Assembly: GCA_964482335.1 (NCBI GenBank)
Contig: CAYZXA010000002.1
Span: forward strand, 10,543-74,542
Direction of reading: 5' to 3'
Length of the DNA: 64,000 nucleotides
DNA from: CAYZXA01 sp964482335
GTDB taxonomy: Bacteria > Patescibacteriota > Minisyncoccia > Minisyncoccales > MHMH01
Below are positions 49,838-56,778 of the stretch, in pieces. A program made the position numbers and the translations under genes. A model generated the notes under the pieces. The model was given only the letters and a program-made list of their open reading frames with translations. It had not been told where the DNA came from and did no database searches. Every line of letters begins with the position of its first letter. Position 1 is the stretch's first letter.

Positions 49838-49981
49838 ATGAAAAAGAAAAGACTTCCCAAGAGCCTGAGGAAATTTATTCGTAAAGAAAAAGCCCGGATT
49901 CGCCGGGAAGTTTTAGACATAAAGGAACAAGAAGAAAAGATTAGAGAACTTTATCAGAAACTTAATTTGATTAAGTCCTAA
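49838..49981 (+). CDS. Small basic protein (47 residues)
   Basis: An ATG-to-TAA frame encoding MKKKRLPKSLRKFIRKEKAR then a helical Glu/Lys segment. No ribosome-binding site is seen, and a short overlapping frame from 49813 in another phase exists. It fills the 247-nt gap between rtcB and the NIF3-like gene. It could be an RNA-binding peptide. Evidence is limited to the open frame and its composition. Confidence 0.45.
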   Translation: MKKKRLPKSLRKFIRKEKARIRREVLDIKEQEEKIRELYQKLNLIKS

Positions 49982-50018
49982 ATAGTCGCTTAGAGCGGCC
50001 ATTGTTTCTTAAAAAACC

Positions 50019-50046
50019 TTGACCTTAAAATTATTTCTGCTATAAT
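50019..50046 (+). promoter_or_regulatory. Promoter of the NIF3-like gene (leaderless)
   Basis: TTGACC (50019-50024), 16 nt, extended -10 TGC-TATAAT (50038-50046), then 7 nt to the ATG at 50054. Confidence 0.7.
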
Positions 50047-50053
50047 TTTTTGT

Positions 50054-51004
50054 ATGACTATTCAAGAAATATACAATTTAACAATCGATAAAGGAATTGA
50101 GGCTGATTTTCGGGGAAGAGAGGGAGTAGAGAAAGTCTTAAAAAGAAGGAAAGAAAAGTTTGAGAAACTGTCAGAAAAAGAAAAACAGGAGTTTGACAAA
50201 GAAGCCTTTGAGAATCCTTATCTGGACTCAAGGATTTTAAATATTGCTCAAGATAAAGAAGTAAAAAAGGTTTTGGTCGGAATTGATATTGAACCTGCTG
50301 AGATTATTTTAGCAAAAGAAATTGGCAATATTGATTTAATTATCGCTCATCATCCTTTGGGTAAAGGATTGGCTAATTTGCACGAAGTCATGGAGCTTCA
50401 GTGCGACGTTCTTAATCAGTATGGAGTGCCAATCAATATTGCTGAGGGATTGATGAAAGAAAGGATTGAGGAAGTGGCCAGAGGGGTAAACAACCTAAAT
50501 CACCAAAGGACGATTGATGCAGCCAGAATACTTGGCTTTAATTTAATAAACAGCCATACTCCTTGTGATAACTTAGCTGCTAAATTTTTAAAGGAAAAAG
50601 TTGAGCAAGAAAAGCCAGAAAGAATTGAGGACTTGCTCGACTTGTTAAAAGAAATTCCAGAATATAGGAAGGCAATTGAATTTGGTGCTGGTCCTAAAAT
50701 CTTTGTTGGAGAGGAGGAGAATCGCTGTGGTAAAATCGCCATAACAGAGATTACCGGCGGGACAGAAGGTTCGCCAAAGCTTTATGAAAAAATGGCTCAA
50801 GCTGGCATTGGTACGATAATTGGCATGCACATTTCTGAAGAGCATAAAAAAGAAGCAGAAGCCGCCAACCTTAATGTAGTTATTGCCGGACACATGTCTT
50901 CCGATTCTTTGGGCATAAATTTATTTTTAGACGAATTAGAGAAACAAGGAATAGAAATTATTCCTTGTTCTGGCTTTATCAGAATCTCTCGGATAGAAAA
51001 ATAG
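50054..51004 (+). CDS. NIF3-like (YbgI/YqfO family) metal-binding protein
   Basis: A 316-residue protein with the family's dimetal motifs: IIAHHPLGKG (His99-His100) and, at the end, GHMSSDSLGINLF with the conserved His. The N-terminal about 55 residues are an extra helical charged segment. NIF3 proteins have been annotated as GTP cyclohydrolase type 2-like, but their true role is unclear. The gene has its own promoter and probably a leaderless mRNA. A terminator follows. Confidence 0.87.
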   Translation: MTIQEIYNLTIDKGIEADFRGREGVEKVLKRRKEKFEKLSEKEKQEFDKEAFENPYLDSRILNIAQDKEVKKVLVGIDIEPAEIILAKEIGNIDLIIAHHPLGKGLANLHEVMELQCDVLNQYGVPINIAEGLMKERIEEVARGVNNLNHQRTIDAARILGFNLINSHTPCDNLAAKFLKEKVEQEKPERIEDLLDLLKEIPEYRKAIEFGAGPKIFVGEEENRCGKIAITEITGGTEGSPKLYEKMAQAGIGTIIGMHISEEHKKEAEAANLNVVIAGHMSSDSLGINLFLDELEKQGIEIIPCSGFIRISRIEK

Positions 51005-51043
51005 GTTCGAGTCTACGACCCGCAGCAAATCAAGTTCAAAAAG

Positions 51044-51064
51044 TCGCCAAGAAGGCGATTTTTT
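51044..51064 (+). terminator. Intrinsic terminator after the NIF3-like gene
   Basis: TCGCC/GGCGA with loop AAGAA and six T. The last T is the first base of the extended -10 box of the next gene. Confidence 0.7.
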
Positions 51065-51072
51065 GGTAAAAT
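51064..51072 (+). promoter_or_regulatory. Extended -10 box of the DUF763 gene
   Basis: TGG-TAAAAT, ending 6 nt before the ATG at 51079. Confidence 0.5.
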
Positions 51073-51078
51073 AAAGGA

Positions 51079-52215
51079 ATGAAAACAGGTGTAGCTACAG
51101 TTCCTCTAGATTATGGCAAATGTCCCCGCTGGCTGTTCGAAAGAATGGAAAGGCTGGGTCGGGGAATAGCCATAGCTATTGTTGAAGAGTTTGGACCCGA
51201 AGAATTTTTAAAGAGAATATCTGATCCTGCTTGGTTTCAGTCTTTAGGATGTGTTATGGGTTTTGACTGGAATAGTTCAGGGTTGACTGTTGTTGCCTTA
51301 GGGGCTTTAAAAGCAGGGCTTTTTGATATTCAAGACCAACTGGGTATTTATGTTTGCGGTGGCAAGAAAACTTCAAGGGAAACGCCGAAAGAGATTGAAG
51401 CTTATGGTATATCGCGGCAGTTTTCCTTTGCTCCTGATTTGATTTACGCTTCAAAGATGGCCGCTAAAACCGATTCAGCTTTAATCCAGGACAATTACCA
51501 AATTTATCAGCACAACTTCTTATTTACCAAATCTGGCACTTGGGCTGTTATACAGCAGGGTATGAACACAGATAATCAGACAGCTCGTAGATATCATTGG
51601 TTGTCTTCGGGTCTTCAGGATTTTGTTGAAGAGCCTCATTCTGGCATTGTTTCTGACAAGAGAGTAAAACCTCTTAACTTAACGGCTAAAGAGAGCAATC
51701 AAAACAGGCATATCAGTTTGAAACAGGTTTTGGACGAGCCAAAGACTTTTATTACTAACCTGTCTATGGTGCAGCGCCAGCCCAAACAATTAACTTTGCT
51801 TGAGTTGCGCAATAAGGAGTTCTCTTGGCATCCGGTAGTTCAAGAAAAGTTTGATTTAAAGAGACTGCAGAAAACCATCTTTTTTGCTAAAGATAGAGAT
51901 CCTCAAAGCTTTGAGCAGCTTCTCTCTTTAAAGAACGTTGGTCCCAGGACTATTAGGGCTTTATCTTTGGTTTCAGAGATAATTTATGGCGCCAAGCCTT
52001 CTTATGAAGATCCAGCCAGATATTCTTTTTCAGTCGGTGGTAAAGATGGGACCCCATATTTTATAGAGAAAAAGACATACGATGAGTTATTAGGGGTTAT
52101 GGAGAAGGGTATTAATAAAAGCAAAGTAAGTATTAAAGAAAAATTAGAAGCACAAAGACGACTTACAAATCATGCCACATTTAACTTCTCAACAAAAAGC
52201 AAAAAAATTAAATAA
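51079..52215 (+). CDS. DUF763 family protein
   Basis: A 378-residue protein matching DUF763, a family best known from archaea and of unknown function (start MKTGVATVPLDYGKCPRWLF, then SLGCVMGFDWNSSGLT). A segment near residue 290 (FEQLLSLKNVGPRTIRALSL) looks like a helix-hairpin-helix DNA-binding motif. The last 44 nt overlap the nuclease gene that follows, so the C-terminal 14 residues may have been altered by insertion of that gene. Its promoter box implies a leaderless mRNA. Confidence 0.85.
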   Translation: MKTGVATVPLDYGKCPRWLFERMERLGRGIAIAIVEEFGPEEFLKRISDPAWFQSLGCVMGFDWNSSGLTVVALGALKAGLFDIQDQLGIYVCGGKKTSRETPKEIEAYGISRQFSFAPDLIYASKMAAKTDSALIQDNYQIYQHNFLFTKSGTWAVIQQGMNTDNQTARRYHWLSSGLQDFVEEPHSGIVSDKRVKPLNLTAKESNQNRHISLKQVLDEPKTFITNLSMVQRQPKQLTLLELRNKEFSWHPVVQEKFDLKRLQKTIFFAKDRDPQSFEQLLSLKNVGPRTIRALSLVSEIIYGAKPSYEDPARYSFSVGGKDGTPYFIEKKTYDELLGVMEKGINKSKVSIKEKLEAQRRLTNHATFNFSTKSKKIK

Positions 52216-53416
52216 AATCTTAAGTTACGTTCGTTTAAGCCATCACCGATATAAAAAATATCCCACTTTAGAATTTATTGAAAAGAAATTTCATACAAAC
52301 CTCAGAACTTACAATCTTAATATTCGAAAACTTTATAAATTAGCTAATGTTCTGTACAAAAGAGACCCGAATCCCTTTTTAAGATATGAAAAAGAGAAGA
52401 AATTGGCAGATATAACCAAGAAATTATTTACCCAATCAGGTTATAAAATAAAAAACATTTCCATCGGCCCATCTAAACCAAGAGGAGCAGATATTATAGT
52501 TGAAGATAAACGGAAAAGACTAATCCCGGTAGAAATTAAAGCATATCAAAAATTTGGAAAACTTGGGTCTGCTAAGTACTCACCTTATATAAGAGATGAG
52601 ATTCTCCAATTGAAGAGATACATCAAACATCTCCATGCGCCATATGGCTATTTAATAACAAGCACAGATCAAAAAGTATTTAGAAGCACCCCTCCGAATA
52701 TCAAAATTCTTTTTGGGAAAGATTTAGAAAAATTTCTTTCTCACTTTAATATGTATAAAGAATTAAGAGACTTAAATTGGATAAGGAATTCCTCGATTTC
52801 TTATGGAAAAGAAGAATTATACAAGAAGATTCGGAATAAAATCTTAAAGTTAGTTAAGAAAGAAGTGAAAAAAGGAAGGTATGTATCTAACGATAAGGTT
52901 GTTCAGAAATTTAAAGTACATGTTGAAAGTTATTTTCCGGGAGGAATGACAGAAATTTACCAAAAATTAAACACAAACCTTGATTTATTTTCAAATTCAC
53001 GTATGGGAGGAAATGTAAACAAAAAATCTTTTAAAGCAAAAGTAGTCCATTTTATTAAAGATGAAGTCGGGAATAATAGATATCCAACATACAAAGCCAT
53101 TCAGAAACAATTCCACTTTTTACCCACATTGTTTTTCCTAGGAGGAATCAGAGAAATGTATAAAATGGCAGGAATAAAATATTATAGAAAATTTGCTACA
53201 AAAACTCCAAAAGAAAGAGAATCAATAAGACAAAAGGTCATTCAATATGCTATTCAAAAACTAAAGAATGACTTTTATCCTGGATATAGAGATGTAGAAT
53301 CTAAATTCCATATTAATTTTCAATATTATTTTAAAAATCCCGAAGAATTATATCAGAAAGCTGGATATAACGGCTCAGTAAAAAAAACATGGAAAAATTC
53401 TGGGAGAAAGATTTAA
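52172..53416 (+). CDS. PD-(D/E)XK nuclease-like protein with four DNA-binding repeats
   Basis: A 414-residue basic protein. A restriction-endonuclease-like core lies at about residues 73-190: GADIIVEDKRKRLIPVEIKAY gives D-x13-E-x-K (Asp in GADI, Glu and Lys in VEIKAY). Around it are four units of about 45 residues resembling homing-endonuclease-associated (HNH_repeat) modules, with the pattern Y(P/V)-x-x-x-x-(V/I)-x-x-(K/Q)-F ... F-x-G-G-x-x-E-(M/L/I)-Y-x-x-A-G. One repeat precedes the core and three follow. The gene is more AT-rich with many ATA and AGA codons than its neighbours. It may be a selfish, defence or repair nuclease. Its start overlaps DUF763 by 44 nt. Confidence 0.75.
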   Translation: MPHLTSQQKAKKLNKILSYVRLSHHRYKKYPTLEFIEKKFHTNLRTYNLNIRKLYKLANVLYKRDPNPFLRYEKEKKLADITKKLFTQSGYKIKNISIGPSKPRGADIIVEDKRKRLIPVEIKAYQKFGKLGSAKYSPYIRDEILQLKRYIKHLHAPYGYLITSTDQKVFRSTPPNIKILFGKDLEKFLSHFNMYKELRDLNWIRNSSISYGKEELYKKIRNKILKLVKKEVKKGRYVSNDKVVQKFKVHVESYFPGGMTEIYQKLNTNLDLFSNSRMGGNVNKKSFKAKVVHFIKDEVGNNRYPTYKAIQKQFHFLPTLFFLGGIREMYKMAGIKYYRKFATKTPKERESIRQKVIQYAIQKLKNDFYPGYRDVESKFHINFQYYFKNPEELYQKAGYNGSVKKTWKNSGRKI

Positions 53417-53423
53417 AAATAGT

Positions 53424-53549
53424 ATGAAACGATATTCTTCAAGACGAGCTAAAAAGGGAAAAACTGCTTACCGCACCCCAAGTCCTATTAAATATAAGTT
53501 AGTTTTAAAGAGTAAAGCTTTTAAGAAAAGCAAAACTAAACCTTCTTGA
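53424..53549 (+). CDS. Small basic protein (41 residues)
   Basis: An ATG-to-TGA frame encoding MKRYSSRRAKKGKTAYRTPS and a Lys-rich tail (pI clearly high). It begins 7 nt after the nuclease stop and overlaps the 3' end of elp3 on the other strand by 14 nt. It looks like a small nucleic-acid-binding peptide. No homologue is recognised. Confidence 0.45.
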   Translation: MKRYSSRRAKKGKTAYRTPSPIKYKLVLKSKAFKKSKTKPS

Positions 53550-55062
53550 CCATATAGGTATTTTCTAGTTTGTATCCTAGCTTGCGGTAATAACCTCTTA
53601 CACCGATACCGGAAATAGCACTAATTTTATTTAAGCCAAATTCTTTTTTGGCTATTTTTTCTGCCTCTTTGATTAACTTTTTACCAAGCCCTTTGTGCTG
53701 CGGTGAAATAGTCGAGCTTAAGCCTCGACCAAGGGGAAGTTGCTGGCCATAGGTGTGAACTTCTCTGATAATGGCAATATTCTGTGAAGTAATACGGAGA
53801 CGGAGTAGACTGTATAGCTTTTTTCTTTCTTTATCTTCAAACGTTAAAAATATCTCTTTGCCCTGAGAAGCATGATAGTTTTGCCGGAAAAGAAATAGTT
53901 TGTCTTTTGGATTGTAATTTTCTCTTACTTCTCGGCACCTGATGCATTTACACTGGCAATTTAGCATTTGACGGAGATTAGAGATTTTAGCAGGTCCTGT
54001 GACAATACTTTGAGAAGGAATGTCTCTGCTGATTCTTTGAATTCTGACATAATAAGGAATTATCTTTTTGATTGACCTTACAAGGTTGATCAGTTGCTTT
54101 TCGGTGTATGGCTTGTATTTTTTCTTTTTCCACCACTGATAGAGAGGAGCTTCTTTTAACAGGGCGCAGGGATAGATTTTCAAAAGATCCGGCTGGAAGC
54201 TGGGATTAGAGAATAATGTTTCAAACATTTTCTTATCCTTTTTTACATTGGCTCCGGGCAGATTGGGCATCATTTGATAGCAAATCTTAAATCCAGCATC
54301 TTTTAAAAGCTTCGTTGCCTTTATGGTTGCTTTTACTTTGTGCCCTCTTTTGTTTAACTTCAGAACGCTGTCATAAACACTTTGTACGCCAAGCTCAACC
54401 CTGGTGACTCCCAGCTTTCTCAATTTTTTAATCTCTTTTTGGTTGATAAAATCAGGCCTAGTCTCTACAGACAAGCCAACAATGCGGTGTTTTGCTTTTT
54501 CATTTAGTTCTTGAGTTTTCTTAATTGAAACTGAGCCTCTAGGATTGCAGGCTCGGAAACACTTTTTAATAAACCAGGTTTGATATTTTTTGGGATAGAA
54601 AGACCAAGTGCCACCAATAATTCTTAACTCTACTTTGTCTGTTGGGTGGCCAGCATTTTTTAGGGCTTGCAATCTCATCTTAACTTGTTTATAAGGATCA
54701 TATTTATTAAGAATGGCTCTCATGACAGCTGGTTCATTGTTAAGATAGCTTTTGGGTACACCTTTTTGAGTCGGACAGTAAATACATTTGCCTGGGCAAG
54801 GATAGGGCTTGGTTAGGACAGAAACATTAACAATACCCGAAAGAGAGCGAATGGGTCGGGTGCGCAATAAAACCTCAACCCTTTCAGACTTCTTCAGCCT
54901 TTTATTTTTGACTAGTTTATGATAAGTTTTTAATAGAACAATGTTGCTGGGGCAGGGGATTTTATACTGCTTAGCTATCTTTCTTTTAACCACAGCTAAA
55001 TCATCATGAGTTTTCACCCAGCCTTTCATTAATTCTTTAATTGTTAGCTCTAGAGCGTCCAT
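53536..55062 (-). CDS. elp3: Elp3-type tRNA wobble-uridine acetyltransferase (radical SAM + GNAT)
   Basis: A 508-residue protein with an N-terminal radical SAM domain (CPGKCIYCPTQKG holds the iron-sulfur Cys residues, then GGTWSFYP) and a C-terminal GNAT domain (HKGLGKKLIKEAEKIAKKEF, then AISGIGVRGYYRKLGYK). These domains make up Elp3, which uses acetyl-CoA and SAM to start cm5U34 formation on tRNAs. Archaea and some bacteria use it alone, without Elongator subunits. The ATG at 55062 overlaps, in CATG, the ATG of the divergent Trm9-like gene at 55061. A TTG 6 nt upstream is an alternative start. A TATTCT lies 6 nt before that TTG on this strand, again near-leaderless. Confidence 0.94.
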   Translation of the reverse strand: MDALELTIKELMKGWVKTHDDLAVVKRKIAKQYKIPCPSNIVLLKTYHKLVKNKRLKKSERVEVLLRTRPIRSLSGIVNVSVLTKPYPCPGKCIYCPTQKGVPKSYLNNEPAVMRAILNKYDPYKQVKMRLQALKNAGHPTDKVELRIIGGTWSFYPKKYQTWFIKKCFRACNPRGSVSIKKTQELNEKAKHRIVGLSVETRPDFINQKEIKKLRKLGVTRVELGVQSVYDSVLKLNKRGHKVKATIKATKLLKDAGFKICYQMMPNLPGANVKKDKKMFETLFSNPSFQPDLLKIYPCALLKEAPLYQWWKKKKYKPYTEKQLINLVRSIKKIIPYYVRIQRISRDIPSQSIVTGPAKISNLRQMLNCQCKCIRCREVRENYNPKDKLFLFRQNYHASQGKEIFLTFEDKERKKLYSLLRLRITSQNIAIIREVHTYGQQLPLGRGLSSTISPQHKGLGKKLIKEAEKIAKKEFGLNKISAISGIGVRGYYRKLGYKLENTYMVKKV

Positions 55063-55750
55063 GAACAAAGAATATGCTAAATATTTATTAGATAAGACTC
55101 GTCAAGATTATAACGCAATTGCTAAGAGTTTTTCAAGCACTCGTCGTTTTGTTTGGCAAGGCTTAGAGCCCTTGTATAATTATGCTCTGCCTAGAGAAAA
55201 AGTTTTAGACTTGGGCTGTGGCAACGGCAGGCTTTTACAGATATTCAAAGAGATAGATATTGATTATACCGGAGTAGACAGTTCTGAGAAGTTAATTGAG
55301 ATTGCTAAAAAACTTTATCCCAATGCTAAATTTCAGGTGGCCGATGCTTTACATCCGCCATTTCCGACAAATCATTTCGATAAGATTTACAGCGTCGCTG
55401 TTTTACATCATATTCCTTCAAATCAATTACGGTTAGAGTTTCTAGACGGAGTCAAAAGAGTTTTAAAGCCAGACGGCCTTTTAATTTTAACTGTTTGGGA
55501 TTTATGGCGATGGCAGAGATTAGGACCGATCTTTAAATTTACTCTTTTGAAAGCTTTGGGACGATCAAAACTAGATTTCAAAGATATTTTTGTTCCTTGG
55601 CGAAACACGCGCCAGCGTTACATTCATTGTTTCACCCAAGGAGAACTGGAAAGGTTAATAGAAAAAGCTGGTTTTAGAATAAAAGAGATTGGTGTGTTAA
55701 CAATACCACAGAGCAAAGAAAAGAACATTTATATTGTAGCTAAGAAATAA
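55061..55750 (+). CDS. Trm9/ABH8-like tRNA methyltransferase
   Basis: A 229-residue SAM-dependent methyltransferase. SAM motif I is VLDLGCGNGRLL (48-59), with the acidic residue of motif II in GVDSSEKLI. The N-terminus (DYNAIAKSFSSTR) and the late segments (SVAVLHHIPS, IFVPWRNTRQRYIHCFTQGELERL) match Trm9/ABH8, which methylate cm5U34 to mcm5U34 in eukaryotic tRNAs. The pairing with elp3 on the other strand supports that function, although other class I methyltransferases share the fold. Confidence is moderate for the substrate and high for the fold. Confidence 0.82.
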   Translation: MNKEYAKYLLDKTRQDYNAIAKSFSSTRRFVWQGLEPLYNYALPREKVLDLGCGNGRLLQIFKEIDIDYTGVDSSEKLIEIAKKLYPNAKFQVADALHPPFPTNHFDKIYSVAVLHHIPSNQLRLEFLDGVKRVLKPDGLLILTVWDLWRWQRLGPIFKFTLLKALGRSKLDFKDIFVPWRNTRQRYIHCFTQGELERLIEKAGFRIKEIGVLTIPQSKEKNIYIVAKK

Positions 55751-55752
55751 GC

Positions 55753-55781
55753 TTGACAAAATAAACTATTTAAGGTATAAT
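55753..55781 (+). promoter_or_regulatory. Perfect consensus promoter of the TTG-start gene
   Basis: TTGACA (55753-55758), a 17-nt spacer and TATAAT (55776-55781), just after the Trm9-like stop. Confidence 0.8.
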
Positions 55782-55811
55782 TGTATAAAAGAAACAAAAA
55801 AGGAGGATAAA

Positions 55812-56081
55812 TTGGCTGTTAGAGTTCAAAAAGACGGGATCGGCGTTAATAATGATGGGATAGCAGTAAGCGTAGTGTTTATTGCTAACGAGCAGATAGG
55901 AATAAGGCTGATAAGGGGTAATAATGGTGAGGTTGTTGAGCCGTCTCATGCTCGCTTCAGAGAGGATGGAAAACAAGTTCGGACCTTCGACGATCTCGAG
56001 ATCCCACCAGGCGACTACAAACGAATATTTTTTATGGCTGGTGGAATTCTCGGGGAAAAAAGAAGAAAAAAGGCCCAATAG
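55812..56081 (+). CDS. Small hypothetical protein, TTG start
   Basis: An 89-residue soluble protein (MAVRVQKDGIGVNNDGIAVS, then FIANEQIGIRLIRGNNGEV), mainly beta-stranded with a basic C-terminus (GEKRRKKAQ). Not recognised; a weak similarity to short RNA-binding beta proteins is not enough to name it. The start is TTG at 55812, fixed by an ideal AGGAGG 5 nt upstream and by the perfect promoter 30 nt upstream. Such strong signals with a TTG start suggest high transcription with tuned translation. A terminator follows. Confidence 0.75.
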   Translation: MAVRVQKDGIGVNNDGIAVSVVFIANEQIGIRLIRGNNGEVVEPSHARFREDGKQVRTFDDLEIPPGDYKRIFFMAGGILGEKRRKKAQ

Positions 56082-56103
56082 AGATAAACTCCGGGCCTTT
56101 TTA
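56069..56103. terminator. Bidirectional intrinsic terminator
   Basis: AAAGGCCC/GGGCCTTT stem with a 16-nt loop and T-runs. It ends the TTG-start gene (+) and the DUF3307 gene (-). Confidence 0.8.
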
Positions 56104-56115
56104 ATTCTTCTTAGT

Positions 56116-56609
56116 CTAAAAGATAAAAAGGGCGACGATGAAAATGGTCAGCAGGTGAAAGATCTGATCAAAACCAAATGCTATTGTGTCATGTTGCTCT
56201 TTCGCAAATACTTTTGCTAGAAGAAGAATATATTTCNNNNNNNNNNNNNNNNNNNNNNNNNNNNNNNNNNNNNNNNNNNNNNNNNNNNNNNNNNNNNNNN
56301 NNNNNNNNNNNNNNNNNNNNNNNNNNNNNNNNNNNNTATTGTGTCATGTTGCTCTTTCGCAAATACTTTTGCTAGAAGAAGAATATATTTCCTGGCGGGA
56401 CGGTCAATTATTAGATGAGAAAGGAAAATAATTATCAGCCACCACAAATCAACTTTGAGCCACAGAAACAAGGGAATAAAAAATAAGGCGTAAAGAGTGC
56501 AGTGTAGATATATAAATTTTTCCTCCTTCCACCTATGAGACAGAAAATCGGCGAAGAAGTGCAGAAGTGCGCCACAATAAAGAAAAATTGCCATTTGACA
56601 CCAGTCCAT
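56116..56609 (-). CDS. DUF3307 family membrane protein, interrupted by a false assembly gap
   Basis: The region contains 100 N (56237-56336) flanked by the same 55 bp. Removing the N run and one copy gives an intact 112-residue frame from ATG (56609) to TAG (56116). It has a short N-terminal helix start MDWCQMAIFLYCGALLHFF, three to four membrane segments and the DUF3307 hallmarks LLHFFADFLSH, HLIIDR and a late FDQIFHLL (D-Q-x-x-H), which is only restored after joining. The start has AAGGAGGT 5 nt upstream and a TTGACA-17-TATAAT promoter at 56652-56680. Longer in-frame starts run into tRNA-Arg and are rejected. Confidence 0.85.
56182..56391. repeat. 55-bp direct repeat flanking N gap 1
   Basis: 56182-56236 and 56337-56391 are identical over 55 bp and abut the N run on both sides. 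This is the signature of two contigs that overlap but were scaffolded with a default gap. Confidence 0.95.
56237..56336. other. Assembly gap 1 (100 N)
   Basis: Exactly 100 N. The flanking repeat indicates that no sequence is missing here. Confidence 0.95.
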
Positions 56610-56651
56610 TTGATACCTCCTTTCAAAAACAAAGTTTTTAAGATACAATAC

Positions 56652-56680
56652 ATTATAGCGCAAGAAACACCTTTTGTCAA
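56652..56680 (-). promoter_or_regulatory. Perfect consensus promoter of the DUF3307 gene
   Basis: On the minus strand TTGACA (56680-56675), a 17-nt spacer and TATAAT (56657-56652), just upstream of the divergent tRNA-Arg. Confidence 0.8.
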
Positions 56681-56683
56681 TGA

Positions 56684-56755
56684 GCCCTTGTAGTTCAATG
56701 GATAGAACGCGGGCCTCCGGAGCTTGAGATAGAGGTTCGACTCCTCTCAAGGGCA
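56684..56755 (+). tRNA. tRNA-Arg (CCG anticodon)
   Basis: A 72-nt cloverleaf: acceptor GCCCTTG/CAAGGGC, anticodon loop CTCCGGA on CGGGC/GCTTG, T-loop TTCGACT. CCA is not encoded. A TATAAT for the next gene starts 10 nt after it. Confidence 0.92.
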
Positions 56756-56761
56756 CAAATG

Positions 56762-56770
56762 TGCTATAAT
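56762..56770 (+). promoter_or_regulatory. Extended -10 box of the SLOG-fold gene
   Basis: TGC-TATAAT, ending 8 nt before the ATG at 56779. Confidence 0.55.
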
Positions 56771-56778
56771 TAAAATGT

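Noticed and set aside
51002..51040. GGTTCGAGTC-like T-arm sequence after the NIF3-like gene
   Set aside because: No acceptor or anticodon stem can be drawn around it, so it is not a tRNA or a tRNA remnant I can support.
56217..56756. Long minus-strand frame running from tRNA-Arg into gap 1
   Set aside because: Its N-terminal part is antisense to tRNA-Arg; the strong ribosome-binding site and promoter place the start at 56609.
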